Assembly (NCBI GenBank): GCA_018820205.1
Contig: JAHJOK010000059.1
Span: 179,735-243,734, forward strand
Source: Alphaproteobacteria bacterium
GTDB taxonomy: Bacteria; Pseudomonadota; Alphaproteobacteria; Caulobacterales; Caulobacteraceae
Direction of reading: 5' to 3'
DNA length: 64,000 bases
The notes below the pieces were generated by a model. The model did no database searches. It was not told the origin of the DNA and saw only the letters and a program-made list of their open reading frames with translations. Shown piece after piece: positions 45,996 to 53,567 of the stretch; positions within the stretch are counted from its first letter, which is position 1; each line of letters starts with the position of its first letter. The position numbers were made by a program, and so were the translations under genes.

Positions 45996-46622
45996 CTAGG
46001 CGGAGCGGGAAATCCGCTCGACTTCCTTCTTCACCGCCGCCTCGACGATGCCCGGCAGGTTGGCGTCGAGCCAGTCCTTCAGCATCGGGCGAAGCAGGGC
46101 GCGGGCCAGGTCGTCAATGGTCGGACCGACGCCGCCGGTCGGGATCGGCTCGGGCTGGCGGAAGGCGGCGGACAGGCCGGCGAAGGCCGAGGCGGCGCTG
46201 GCCGAGGCGGTCTCGCCGACAAGAGCGTCATGATCGACGGACGAAGCGCTCGGCGAAGGCTCCTTCGCCGCAGGGGCGGGCTCCGGCTCAGCGAAGGCGG
46301 TGGGGAAAGGCTCGGGTTCCGGCTCTCCGGGGCCCGAGACGTCCAGATCGCCGATCGATTCGGTCGGCGGCGCCTCATAGCGGTCAGTCAGGTCGAGGAT
46401 TTCTTCTTCCGGTTCCGGCTCGGACGCGGGCTCGTCTTCCTGCATCGAAGGCGTGGCGTCCATCAGCGCCGGCGACGGCTCGTCGGTGGACGGTTCAGAT
46501 TCAGGTTCAGGTTCGGCGGCCGGCGCAGCGGCGTCGGCCGGGGCGTCGTCCTCGGAGATGATTCGGCGGATCGACGCCAGAATCTCTTCCATCGTCGGCT
46601 CTTGGGCGGTGGTGTCGGTCAT
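45996..46622 (-). CDS. popZ: Polar organizing protein PopZ (DUF2497)
   Basis: A 208-residue polar scaffold that self-assembles into a matrix and anchors the chromosome origin region at the cell pole. The N-terminal helix [19 protein letters not shown] is the conserved client-binding region; the middle (about 25-150) is disordered and rich in proline and glutamate; the C-terminal helices ([40 protein letters not shown]) form the oligomerisation domain. All three parts are intact. The start at 46622 (MTDTTAQEP) is preceded by GAAGG. In Caulobacter popZ also lies between tolC and valS, as here. It may share transcription with the tolC gene upstream. Confidence 0.95.
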   Translation of the reverse strand: MTDTTAQEPTMEEILASIRRIISEDDAPADAAAPAAEPEPESEPSTDEPSPALMDATPSMQEDEPASEPEPEEEILDLTDRYEAPPTESIGDLDVSGPGEPEPEPFPTAFAEPEPAPAAKEPSPSASSVDHDALVGETASASAASAFAGLSAAFRQPEPIPTGGVGPTIDDLARALLRPMLKDWLDANLPGIVEAAVKKEVERISRSA

Positions 46623-46727
46623 GATCGAGCCTTCGAAGAACCTGTGCCGGCGCATCGAACCCGCGCGCGCGACGACTATTCGGGGTGAGGCCGATGTTCG
46701 ATCGCGCCCCGTCCAATTGGTCGCATC

Positions 46728-46756
46728 AACGCCCGTGGGAATCAACGGGCGTTTTT
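46728..46756 (+). terminator. Terminator-like hairpin in the tolC-popZ gap, plus-strand orientation
   Basis: AACGCCCGT and ACGGGCGTT form a perfect 9-bp stem with an 8-base loop, followed on the plus strand by TTTTT. The genes on both sides run on the minus strand, where the same hairpin has no T-run, so it may act as a pause or stability element rather than as an end for tolC-popZ transcription, or it stops antisense RNA. Confidence 0.5.
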
Positions 46757-46767
46757 CGCCTCGCTGG

Positions 46768-48300
46768 CTAATCCGCCGTCGGGGCCGTCTGGATCAGCTC
46801 TGACTTCAGCTGGGCGTCGATGGGCGCATCCTCGGTGTCATTGGCCGGGGTGACCGGCGGCGAGGCGATCCTGTCCAGGCTTTCGACCAGACCGTCCCAC
46901 GGCAGGCCGCCGCGATTGCGAACGCGCGCGGCGTTCTCGGCCGGATCGTAGATTTCGATGCCGGGGCTGAGATCTTCGCCGCTCAACCGGCCCATCGCGC
47001 TCAGCAGCGAGGCCTGGGCGACATAAATGTTGCGACGGGCGACAGCCAGGTTGATCTCGGCGTTGCGCAGTTCCAGCTCGCCGTTCAGCACGTCGAGCGT
47101 GGTGCGCAGGCCGACCTGCTGTTCCTGACGCACGCCCTCGGCGGCGACCCGCGCGGCGGCGACGCCCGCCTCGCCCGCCTGCAACTGGGCCTGGCTGGAG
47201 ATCACCTGGGTGTAGGCCGTGCTGACGTTCTGCAGCACGACGCGCCGCTGGCGCTCGATCTCGATCTGGGCCGCATTGGCCTGTTCCAGCGCCTGAACGA
47301 CGCGCGACCGGTTCAGGCCGCCGGTGAACAGGGGCACCGAGACGCTGACGCCCGCCTGGAAGCTGGTGGTCCGGTCAGACAGGTCGAAATCCGAGATCTC
47401 GGTCGCGCCGCCATAGGAACTGGTCAGGCCGACCGACGGAAGATACGCCGACCTGGCCTGGGAATGACGGGCCTCTGCAGCCCGCAGGTCGTATTCGGCC
47501 GCCAGCACGTTCGGGTTCTCGGCCAGGCCGATATCCATCGCGGTTTCGAAATCGTCCGGCACGCCCGGCAGGGCGGGCGGATCGACCAGGCCGGCGGGGG
47601 CCTGGCCGACGATGGCCGCGTATCCTGCGCGCGAGGCGGACAACTGGGCCTGGGCGCCGGCGAAATCGGCTTCGGACTGGGCCAGACGGGCCTCGGACTG
47701 GGACACGTCGGTGCGGGTGATCTCTCCAACCTCGAACCGGGCGTTGGATTCGTCCAACTGGCGACGCAGCACCGCGACATTGGCCTCGCGGATACGCAGG
47801 ATCTCGATGTCGCGCTGGACATCGACATAGGCCTGGATCACGGCGGCCAGAACCTGTTGCTCGATGCTGCGCAGGCTTTCGCGTCCGCTCAGCACCCCGG
47901 CCTCGGCGGCGTCGATGCCGCGCGCGATTCGACCGCCCGAATACAGAGACTGCGACAGGCTGATCGTCGCGCCGGCGGAATCGGTCTCGCTGAGGCCGCT
48001 CACGCCCGGAAAGTCGATGATTCCGTCGCCGTCCGTGTCGATGCCGGCGGAACTGGGTCCGTCCCGGCGGGTGTAGCTGGCGTTGCCGCTGACGCCCAGG
48101 GTGGGTCTCAGCCCGGCGCGCGCCTGGGGGACCGTCTCGTCCAGCGCCCGCTGATTCGCCCGCTGCGCCTGCAACGTCGGATTGGTCCGATAGGCCAGCG
48201 CGATGGCCTCCTGCAGGGTCTCGGCCCATGCCGGCGCGGCCAGGGCCGTGGTGACGGCGACCAGTGCGACGGAAGCGAGCGCGCGCGAGCGTTTGAACAT
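46768..48300 (-). CDS. tolC: TolC family outer membrane efflux protein
   Basis: A 510-residue outer-membrane channel protein for type I secretion or drug efflux. Residues 1-26 are a signal peptide ending AAPAWA. Two long helical repeats of the TolC type follow: ETLQEAIALAYRTNPTLQAQRA at the start of the first and LAENPNVLAAEYDLRAAEARHSQ-like helices in the second, with beta-barrel strands around 60-95 and 275-310 (PSVGLTSSYGGATEI; TSFQAGVSVSVPLFTGG). It also has the typical LRTTLDVLNGELELRNAEI helix near the C-terminus. The length is normal. It could serve several exporters, including S-layer secretion in Caulobacter relatives. It precedes popZ on the same strand. Confidence 0.93.
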   Translation of the reverse strand: MFKRSRALASVALVAVTTALAAPAWAETLQEAIALAYRTNPTLQAQRANQRALDETVPQARAGLRPTLGVSGNASYTRRDGPSSAGIDTDGDGIIDFPGVSGLSETDSAGATISLSQSLYSGGRIARGIDAAEAGVLSGRESLRSIEQQVLAAVIQAYVDVQRDIEILRIREANVAVLRRQLDESNARFEVGEITRTDVSQSEARLAQSEADFAGAQAQLSASRAGYAAIVGQAPAGLVDPPALPGVPDDFETAMDIGLAENPNVLAAEYDLRAAEARHSQARSAYLPSVGLTSSYGGATEISDFDLSDRTTSFQAGVSVSVPLFTGGLNRSRVVQALEQANAAQIEIERQRRVVLQNVSTAYTQVISSQAQLQAGEAGVAAARVAAEGVRQEQQVGLRTTLDVLNGELELRNAEINLAVARRNIYVAQASLLSAMGRLSGEDLSPGIEIYDPAENAARVRNRGGLPWDGLVESLDRIASPPVTPANDTEDAPIDAQLKSELIQTAPTAD

Positions 48301-48432
48301 GACTTTATCCTGATGGGCGTCGCGAACGGCGCCGGTATCCCTCTGGACGGCGTAGTGCGGGAAATCGCCCCCCCTGCGCCAGTTAAGTTTTTTTCACGCG
48401 GCCGCCAGCCCGGTCCGTCGGACGAAGCGCCT

Positions 48433-49062
48433 CTACAGGGCGAAAGCGGGCGCCGGTGTCATTTCGGCCAGCATCGGGGGCGCCGCATCGAACAGCTCGC
48501 GCCGCGAAACGCCTTCACGGCCCTTCACATACAACACCGCCCGACCGTTCGGGCCCGAGCGCTCGACCACGGCCAGACGCCCGCCGACCCTGAGTTTGTC
48601 CAGCCAGACCGTCGGGCGCACGGCGACCGCGCCTTCTGAAACGATCATGTCCCAGTCCTGGCCCGTCGGTTGTGCGAGGGGCGCGACGGAGACGGCGACG
48701 CCGGCATCGGCCAGCGCCGGGCCGACGACGGCCGCCACGGCCTCATCAGCCTCCTGGGCGGTGACAGCGACATCCATCGCCGCCAGGACGGCGGCGGCGT
48801 AGGGGGCGGCGATCGCCAGGGCCGTCTGCCCGGCGCGCGCATCCAGCGCCTGGATCAGCTTGGCCACCTCGCGCGCCTGCATCAGGCGGCGGCCGCCCGC
48901 GATCTCGACCTCGACCTCGCCATAGGCGGCGAACGCCTGGTCCGGCGCGCAGTACCGTTCGCGTTCGACGCTCAGCAGCGCGGCTTGCAGGCCCCGGTCG
49001 GTGACGTCGTTCACGCGGACCTGTGAATCCACCATGACCTTGCGCGCGGCGACATAGTCCAT
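48433..49062 (-). CDS. Degenerate protein-L-isoaspartate O-methyltransferase homologue
   Basis: A 209-residue protein with the PCMT fold: N-terminal RKVMVDSQVRVNDVTDRGL, the ERERYCAPDQAFAAYGEVEVEI segment, and GGRRLMQAREVAKLIQALD. In true enzymes the next motif is a glycine-rich SAM loop (GxGxGY); here it reads ALAIAAPYAAAVLAAM, with no glycines, and the following acidic residue is altered. The end DKLRVGGRLAVVERSGPNGRAVLYVKG resembles the family. So SAM binding and repair of isoaspartate are doubtful; the protein may be a structural or regulatory descendant. The start at 49062 (MDYVAARKVM) fits. It lies 132 bases upstream of tolC, a pairing I recall from other alphaproteobacteria but cannot verify here. 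Confidence 0.8.
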   Translation of the reverse strand: MDYVAARKVMVDSQVRVNDVTDRGLQAALLSVERERYCAPDQAFAAYGEVEVEIAGGRRLMQAREVAKLIQALDARAGQTALAIAAPYAAAVLAAMDVAVTAQEADEAVAAVVGPALADAGVAVSVAPLAQPTGQDWDMIVSEGAVAVRPTVWLDKLRVGGRLAVVERSGPNGRAVLYVKGREGVSRRELFDAAPPMLAEMTPAPAFAL

Positions 49063-49209
49063 CTTGAGGCGTATCCTGAGCAGGTTCGGTTGGAAATCTC
49101 GCGCGCTTATAGGTCCGTGCGTTGCACGCGACAATCCGCGTTGCAGCGGCTGGGCCGATCTGATAGCGAACGCCCCTCGCGATCTGGGGGCCCGTTCAAA
49201 CGGCCCTAC

Positions 49210-49283
49210 GGCCTGATGGCGGAGTGGTGACGCAGAGGACTGCAAATCCTTGCACCCGGGTTCGATTCCCGGTCAGGCCTCCA
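49210..49283 (+). tRNA. tRNA-Cys (anticodon GCA)
   Basis: A 74-base tRNA starting GGCCTGA, with the matching TCAGGCC acceptor 3' strand and an encoded CCA end at 49281-49283. The D arm, the anticodon loop CTGCAAA with anticodon GCA (49242-49244), and the T arm CGGGTTCGATTCCCG all fold as expected. It lies alone, in the gap between the degenerate methyltransferase and a short membrane ORF on the other strand. Confidence 0.97.
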
Positions 49284-49314
49284 TCGCGATCCTTCTGGAA
49301 TCGCTGGATTTTTA

Positions 49315-49431
49315 TCAGATCGGTGCGGTCAGCCAGCCGATCGCGCCGGCGCCGCCGACAGCCGCCGCCACAACCGCGATCGCGATCGCGATGCGCATGT
49401 TGCGGCTCATGAAACCCAGAATACCTGTCAT
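49315..49431 (-). CDS. Small membrane protein of 38 residues
   Basis: A 38-codon ORF starting ATG at 49431, preceded by a strong ribosome site (GGGGAGGACGCG). It encodes MTGILGFMSRNMRIAIAIA followed by VVAAAVGGAGAIGWLTAPI: a short polar start, one basic residue pair, and a single hydrophobic membrane segment (about residues 13-34) rich in Ala, Gly and Val. It lies between tRNA-Cys and the TrmH-family gene, transcribed leftward. The ribosome site and coherent membrane segment favour a real small protein over chance, but no family is recognised and GC-rich sequence readily gives hydrophobic stretches. Confidence 0.6.
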   Translation of the reverse strand: MTGILGFMSRNMRIAIAIAVVAAAVGGAGAIGWLTAPI

Positions 49432-49518
49432 CGCGTCCTCCCCGACGACCCAGAGCGCCACAGAATTCGCCGTTCATCAAGGTGTAGGGAACGTTAACGG
49501 GCTGATTTCACGCAACTG

Positions 49519-50325
49519 TCAGCGCCCCGCCACGGTCACTTGATGGAGGGCCAGGGCGCTGGTGACAGCGACATTGAGAGAATCGAAGCCGCCCGCCATC
49601 GGAATGCCGACGGTCCTCAACCGGGTCAGCGCTTCTTGCGGCAGTCCGGGACCTTCGGAACCCACCAGCACCGCCTGCCGACCGCCGCCTCTGACGGCGC
49701 TCAGCGGTTCGCGCGCGCCGGGCGAAAGGGCGATCACCTCGAACCGTTCCCGCTCCAGCGCCGCCACCAGCGCCTCCAGCGAGGCGGCGGCGGCGCTGGG
49801 CGTCCTCAGCACTGCGCCGACCGAGACGCGGATCGCCTTGCGATAGAATGGATCGCAGCATCGTTCGTCACGCAGCACCGCCGCCGCCCCGAACGCCGCG
49901 GCGTTGCGAAACAGCCCGCCCATGTTGTCGTGATTGCCGATGCCCGAGCAGGCCAGGATCGCACAGCGTTCCGGCAGGTCGGCCAGCAGGTCCTCAAGCG
50001 AACGCGCAGGCGGCTTTTCACCCAGCCCGAGCAGACCCCGGTGCAACGGAAACCCGGCGATCCGATCCAGCACGGCCTGGGACGCTCCATAGACCGGCAC
50101 GCCCTCCGGCGCCTGCGCGATCAGGTCCGCCTGGGCCTCAAGCCGGTTCTCCGCGATCAGAAGCGAACGCGGCGCACACAGGGACGCCGGCGACAGCAGG
50201 GTGCGCAGCACCACCTCGCCCTCGGCCACGAACAGGCCCTGGCGGCCGGTCAGGTCACGCTCCCGGATATCGCGATAGGCCGCAACGCGCGGATCGTCCG
50301 GGTCTGAGATAAACTGGACGGCCAT
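49519..50325 (-). CDS. TrmH family RNA 2'-O-methyltransferase
   Basis: A 268-residue SpoU/TrmH methyltransferase with the trefoil-knot SAM fold. An N-terminal substrate-binding part contains RQGLFVAEGEVVLRTLL. The knot motifs are ILACSGIGNHDNMGGLFRNAAAFGA (motif 1, with the catalytic Asn and Arg), VLVGSEGPGLPQEAL (motif 2), and IPMAGGFDSLNVAVTSALALH (motif 3). The target RNA, tRNA or 23S rRNA, cannot be read. I chose the ATG at 50325 (MAVQFISDPDD); an ATG three codons earlier is adjacent to the same weak ribosome site. It is divergent from tRNA-Asn. Confidence 0.92.
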   Translation of the reverse strand: MAVQFISDPDDPRVAAYRDIRERDLTGRQGLFVAEGEVVLRTLLSPASLCAPRSLLIAENRLEAQADLIAQAPEGVPVYGASQAVLDRIAGFPLHRGLLGLGEKPPARSLEDLLADLPERCAILACSGIGNHDNMGGLFRNAAAFGAAAVLRDERCCDPFYRKAIRVSVGAVLRTPSAAAASLEALVAALERERFEVIALSPGAREPLSAVRGGGRQAVLVGSEGPGLPQEALTRLRTVGIPMAGGFDSLNVAVTSALALHQVTVAGR

Positions 50326-50390
50326 CGTCGACATTTCCCGTTGCGCCGCGAACGCGCCCGCTGCTATAGGCCCGCCTCCCGAGCCTCTGT

Positions 50391-50465
50391 TCCGCGGTAG
50401 CTCAGTGGTAGAGCAGCCGACTGTTAATCGGCTGGTCGTAGGTTCGAATCCTACCCGCGGAGCCA
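50391..50465 (+). tRNA. tRNA-Asn (anticodon GTT); integration site of a genomic island
   Basis: A 75-base tRNA beginning TCCGCGG, with the matching CCGCGGA at the 3' end and an encoded CCA (50463-50465). The anticodon loop is CTGTTAA with GTT at its centre, and the T arm GTAGGTTCGAATCCTAC folds properly. Its last 16 bases (50450-50465) are repeated at 55208-55223, marking it as the integration target of the island that follows. The tRNA itself is left intact, as usual for tRNA-targeting integrases. Confidence 0.97.
50450..50465 (+). other. attL: Attachment site, left (3' end of tRNA-Asn)
   Basis: CCTACCCGCGGAGCCA is the last 16 bases of tRNA-Asn and is identical to 55208-55223. Together they bound the 4.76-kb island, as expected after tRNA-targeted integration by a tyrosine recombinase. 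Confidence 0.88.
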
Positions 50466-50476
50466 CTCTCGACCTT

Positions 50477-50503
50477 AAGGCGCTGTTTTAACAGCGCCTT
50501 TTT
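50477..50503 (+). terminator. Intrinsic terminator just after tRNA-Asn
   Basis: AAGGCGCTGTT and AACAGCGCCTT form a perfect 11-bp stem with a two-base loop that ends in TTTTT. It lies 12 bases after tRNA-Asn, at the left end of the island, and should end tRNA-Asn transcription. It would belong to the island side of the junction. The rest of the 312-base gap before the nuclease gene (50466-50777) holds the arm-type repeat at 50519 and no other gene I can see. Confidence 0.9.
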
Positions 50504-50518
50504 GCTGTCCGGCAGGCT

Positions 50519-50533
50519 ACCCGCCAAATGACC
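50519..50533. repeat. Arm-type repeat, left copy
   Basis: ACCCGCCAAATGACC at 50519-50533 is repeated exactly at 55062-55076, near the other island end. Short repeats near both ends of integrated elements are typical integrase arm-binding sites. The sequence identity is observed; integrase binding is inferred. Confidence 0.65.
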
Positions 50534-50777
50534 CCTGAGGCGGTTCAGTTTCGCAGGCCGCTTTTCGGGGCGGTTCACAGGGTTTCAGCTGGCTTCTTCC
50601 AAGCCAAGCGAAATTGCCGCATCCCCTGCGCGTCAATCCACGACAAGCCTTTGCCGACCAGACAGGGTGCTCCGAGACACCTACTCGCACGGCGGCGGTG
50701 CGCCACTCGCGAACCTTTAGTTCAGGGTCTCATCGCGCGATGGTGGTCTCTTCGCGCCAACGAGTGATTCGGACTCG

Positions 50778-51572
50778 ATGACCAGCCAGACCATCAACTT
50801 CCGTGCGATTCGGCCCCACGGCGCCGACCAGAGGATCGGCTTCGAGGAGCTGGTCCGCCAGCTGCTGATCGCCAATCCGCCGCAATCGTGCGTCCATCTT
50901 GAGCATAAGGGACCCGGCGCCGACGGCGGGGTCGAGGTGCTCATGCACCGATCCAACGGTCGGGTCTGGGGCTACCAGACAAAGTTCTTCGTCGACGGGT
51001 TCGCCGCGAGCCAGATCAGCCAGCTGTGGGATTCGTTCAGGAGCGCCCTCGCCTCCCATCCAACGTTGGATCGCTACATCGTCGTCCTCCCGATCAACCT
51101 GGCCGGTGGCGTGCGCGTGGGTCGGGTGTCCCAGCGCCAGAAATGGGAAAACTTCGTCGCCGAAGCCGAAGCCGAAGCCGAGGCGGTGAAGGCAGGACGA
51201 CAGGTCAAGATCGACCTGTGGGACGAGAAGGACAGTCGCTTGGACAGACCTATCAACAGCGACGAATTGGGGGAGAAGGGCGAGAAGCGTTTTGCTGAGC
51301 TCTGCGCTGACGCCAGACTCATTGCGAACGCATCGACCCGGGATCGGGCGGGCTGGGACTATATCGTCGACTTCAAGGTCGAAGGGGCCACAGGACGCTT
51401 GGACGCCCGCCCAGCTCCGGCTTCCGCCCGCGTCCAGGTGAAGACCCAGTGGGCTGACAACTCGATCATCAAGCTCAGGCTCCGCACCCTGCCCGGCCGA
51501 CTGGAGTATCGTATCGTCACAGGGGTCTACTCTGAACAATCAGCGACGATAACGCGGCGAACGACGCCCTGA
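50778..51572 (+). CDS. Protein with two PD-(D/E)xK-like nuclease domains
   Basis: A 264-residue protein with two restriction-enzyme-like parts. The first (about 15-125) has GFEELVRQLL, then GADGGVEVL and YQTKFFVDGF, the D-x-G-x-E and Q-x-K core seen in Mrr-like nuclease domains; LWDSFRSALASHPTLDRYIVVLP follows. The same layout occurs, in my recollection, at the N-terminus of large STAND-type anti-phage ATPases. The second part (about 185-250) has GEKGEKRFAELC, DRAGWDYIVDF and VQVKTQW, resembling DUF4365-type nuclease-like domains. No ATPase is fused. A Glu-Ala repeat (AEAEAEAEA, about 128-136) links the two. The C-terminus ends abruptly after GRLEYRIVTG, possibly truncated. Start ATG at 50778 has a moderate site. 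A defence role is plausible but unproven. Confidence 0.7.
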   Translation: MTSQTINFRAIRPHGADQRIGFEELVRQLLIANPPQSCVHLEHKGPGADGGVEVLMHRSNGRVWGYQTKFFVDGFAASQISQLWDSFRSALASHPTLDRYIVVLPINLAGGVRVGRVSQRQKWENFVAEAEAEAEAVKAGRQVKIDLWDEKDSRLDRPINSDELGEKGEKRFAELCADARLIANASTRDRAGWDYIVDFKVEGATGRLDARPAPASARVQVKTQWADNSIIKLRLRTLPGRLEYRIVTGVYSEQSATITRRTTP

Positions 51573-51598
51573 GGCGGCGGCGCCATCTCGCCGTGAGC

Positions 51599-52921
51599 CT
51601 AGCGCCCTTCAGCCGGGAAGTAGTCTCTCGGCGCAATGTCGAGGTCACGGAGTCCAAGGCGTTCGCCCAGCTCCTCCAACTCCTTGCCAAGCAGGTCGTC
51701 GAAGAGCTTAAGATTGCTGGCGCGCAGCGCCGGCGAGGCCCTCTCCAGGGTCTCCAGCATCGTCGCGATCTCGCCCTGCATGAAGTCATCGAGCAGGTCC
51801 ACGGGTACGCCCATTTGCGTGAAGAACGCCCTGAGGTCGTCAGCTGTCATCGTGTCGAACGCCGTCGCGGAGCCGACCTGGAACGCCAGCTCGTGGGTGA
51901 ACTCACGACTGAGCCGGATCGGCAGCATGTCGTAGAGCGGGGCGAAGCGGGGCGCTCCCGGCCCGTCGTAGAGGATTGCGTGGTTCTTAGCGTGGTTGTC
52001 GGTGTTGCCGATGCACAGGTTGAAAATCGTAGCCCGCAGGAAGGCCAGCCGGGCGCCGCCCGGATCCCGCGTCGAGTCCAGAACCTGCAGCGCGGCCTCG
52101 ACATCGAAGCGGCGACCCGGGCGGCCGCGCCGCTGGTACTTGAGCTCTGAGGGCAGGCCCAGCGCCTGTGCGAAGTCCTCCTGGTGGATGCGCGAGACCA
52201 CTCCATTGCGGACTACGCGGTCGAACCGGGTGATCACGAGGGCGTCCATGTCGCCGATCTTGACCGCCTCGGGCACGGAGGCGTCGAGGCCCGCTGACCG
52301 CGCCAGGATGGCGGCCGCCTCTTCATGGCGCGCGTCGCGGAAGTCCCGCCGGGCGGGGACCTTGAGGATGTGGGTGGTGGGGACACGAGAGCCGGGCCTC
52401 GGCAGGGCGAAGGTCCCGTCGGGCATCCGGGTGATCGCGACCTTGCTCTGAACGCCCGCCACAGGCGAGGGGTCGCGGACATCGGCCGGCAGCCGCCGTT
52501 GATCGCGCAGCGACCGGACAAGGTTCTCGAGCCTCCGATCGTCCAGGACCTCGTAGTCCTCCGCCAGCACACCCGGCGTCTTGATCGGCGGGGCATCGAG
52601 AGGAAGGCAAGACACGCTGCCAGCGCAGTCCGCGCCAAGGTGGCGCAGAAGGCCCACGACGTCATCACGCGCCAGGCCCTCGCGTTCCATGACCCTCTGG
52701 AGCTGGGCGTTCTCGGGAAGGAGGTTGGCGAAGAAGGCGCGGGTTTCCACGTCGCCGAAAGCCTCGTCCTCGAACGGCATGGACAGAGACAGGGCCGTTC
52801 CGCCCCGGGCCACATAGCCGGCGTCATAAGCGAATGCGGTGTCGCCATGATCCGTGCGCACGAGGCGGCCCGCAGGGACGGCGTGGCCGTCCATCCAAAC
52901 CGTCAGGATTTCACCGGGCAT
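51599..52921 (-). CDS. hipA: HipA-family toxin kinase
   Basis: A 440-residue serine/threonine kinase toxin. In E. coli HipA phosphorylates GltX and causes growth arrest and persistence. The N-terminal subdomain (1-105) includes LSMPFEDEAFGDVETRAFFANLLPE. The kinase part has a glycine-rich loop with lysine in PVAGVQSKVAITRM, a helix region ILKVPARRDF, the catalytic NTDNHAKNHAILYDG and the metal-binding LYDMLPIR (the DFG-like position). These are all intact, so it should be active. Its ATG overlaps the hipB stop by 11 bases, the usual order with antitoxin first. It ends 27 bases after the nuclease gene's convergent stop. Confidence 0.93.
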   Translation of the reverse strand: MPGEILTVWMDGHAVPAGRLVRTDHGDTAFAYDAGYVARGGTALSLSMPFEDEAFGDVETRAFFANLLPENAQLQRVMEREGLARDDVVGLLRHLGADCAGSVSCLPLDAPPIKTPGVLAEDYEVLDDRRLENLVRSLRDQRRLPADVRDPSPVAGVQSKVAITRMPDGTFALPRPGSRVPTTHILKVPARRDFRDARHEEAAAILARSAGLDASVPEAVKIGDMDALVITRFDRVVRNGVVSRIHQEDFAQALGLPSELKYQRRGRPGRRFDVEAALQVLDSTRDPGGARLAFLRATIFNLCIGNTDNHAKNHAILYDGPGAPRFAPLYDMLPIRLSREFTHELAFQVGSATAFDTMTADDLRAFFTQMGVPVDLLDDFMQGEIATMLETLERASPALRASNLKLFDDLLGKELEELGERLGLRDLDIAPRDYFPAEGR

Positions 52922-53453
52922 CCGACGTCTTCACGGTCAGCACCAGGCCCAGCACCTCGCAGGCCGCGAGGGCCTTGCCGAGCTCGACCGTAGGTTTCCC
53001 GGCCTCGAGTTCACCGATGAAGCGGCGACCGACCCCCGCGAGGTCCGCCAGACCTTGCTGGCTCAGCTTCTTCATCTGCCGCCGGATCCGGATCACCTCC
53101 CCCAGGCTCGCGCCATCGGCCAAGGTGACGGGCTCGAGCCGGGGGAGCTCGCGCGACGCGGACGCCGCCGGGCGGATCTGCTCCACGTCCATGGACCCTG
53201 CGACAGCCGCCAGAAGGCGCATCGCGCCTGGCGAAGGCTTCGACCGCTCGGACGGAGACCGGCGTGAGTTCTCCGACCGGTCGAGGAAGGCGAGTGGAAC
53301 ATAATGGTGCCTGCGGTGATAATCCGGATCCTCCATCACCACTTCCGGGATGATGGTCCGTAGGGCATTGGTCGCCTTCGGGTAACGCACCAGAGCTGGG
53401 GTCTTGCCCGATCGACCGGTCGCCCCGCCGCTCGCTCGTTCATGCTTGGCCAT
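52911..53453 (-). CDS. hipB: HipB-like antitoxin with a long N-terminal extension
   Basis: A 180-residue antitoxin. The C-terminal part (about 110-170) is an XRE helix-turn-helix: LGEVIRIRRQMKKLSQQGLADL then AGVGRRFIGELEAGKPTVEL and GLVLTVK, as in HipB. HipB proteins are usually about 90 residues; here about 100 extra residues precede the helix-turn-helix, including PEVVMEDPDYHRRHHYVPLAFLD, of unknown function. The ATG at 53453 is supported by GGAGGACGTG upstream and by a promoter just further; the frame opens at 53501, which would fall before the expected transcript start. It neutralises HipA and should repress its own operon through the palindrome at 53503. Confidence 0.88.
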   Translation of the reverse strand: MAKHERASGGATGRSGKTPALVRYPKATNALRTIIPEVVMEDPDYHRRHHYVPLAFLDRSENSRRSPSERSKPSPGAMRLLAAVAGSMDVEQIRPAASASRELPRLEPVTLADGASLGEVIRIRRQMKKLSQQGLADLAGVGRRFIGELEAGKPTVELGKALAACEVLGLVLTVKTSDAR

Positions 53454-53475
53454 CACGTCCTCCAACAAGGGCGAC

Positions 53476-53530
53476 ATAATACCTAATGCGCTAAAAAACA
53501 ATCAACATGATCCCGTTCGGGATCATGTTG
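53476..53530 (-). promoter_or_regulatory. hipBA promoter and palindromic operator
   Basis: CAACATGATCCCG-TT-CGGGATCATGTTG (53503-53530) is a perfect 13-bp palindrome. It overlaps a leftward promoter: -35 TTGATT (53505-53500), an 18-base spacer, and -10 TATTAT (53481-53476). The arrangement fits autorepression by HipB, whose known operators are also inverted repeats with GGAT-type half-sites. Regulation is inferred; the symmetry and promoter elements are directly visible. Confidence 0.75.
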
Positions 53531-53567
53531 CGCTGATTGAGGTCTGCGTTACCAAGGAATGAGCGCG

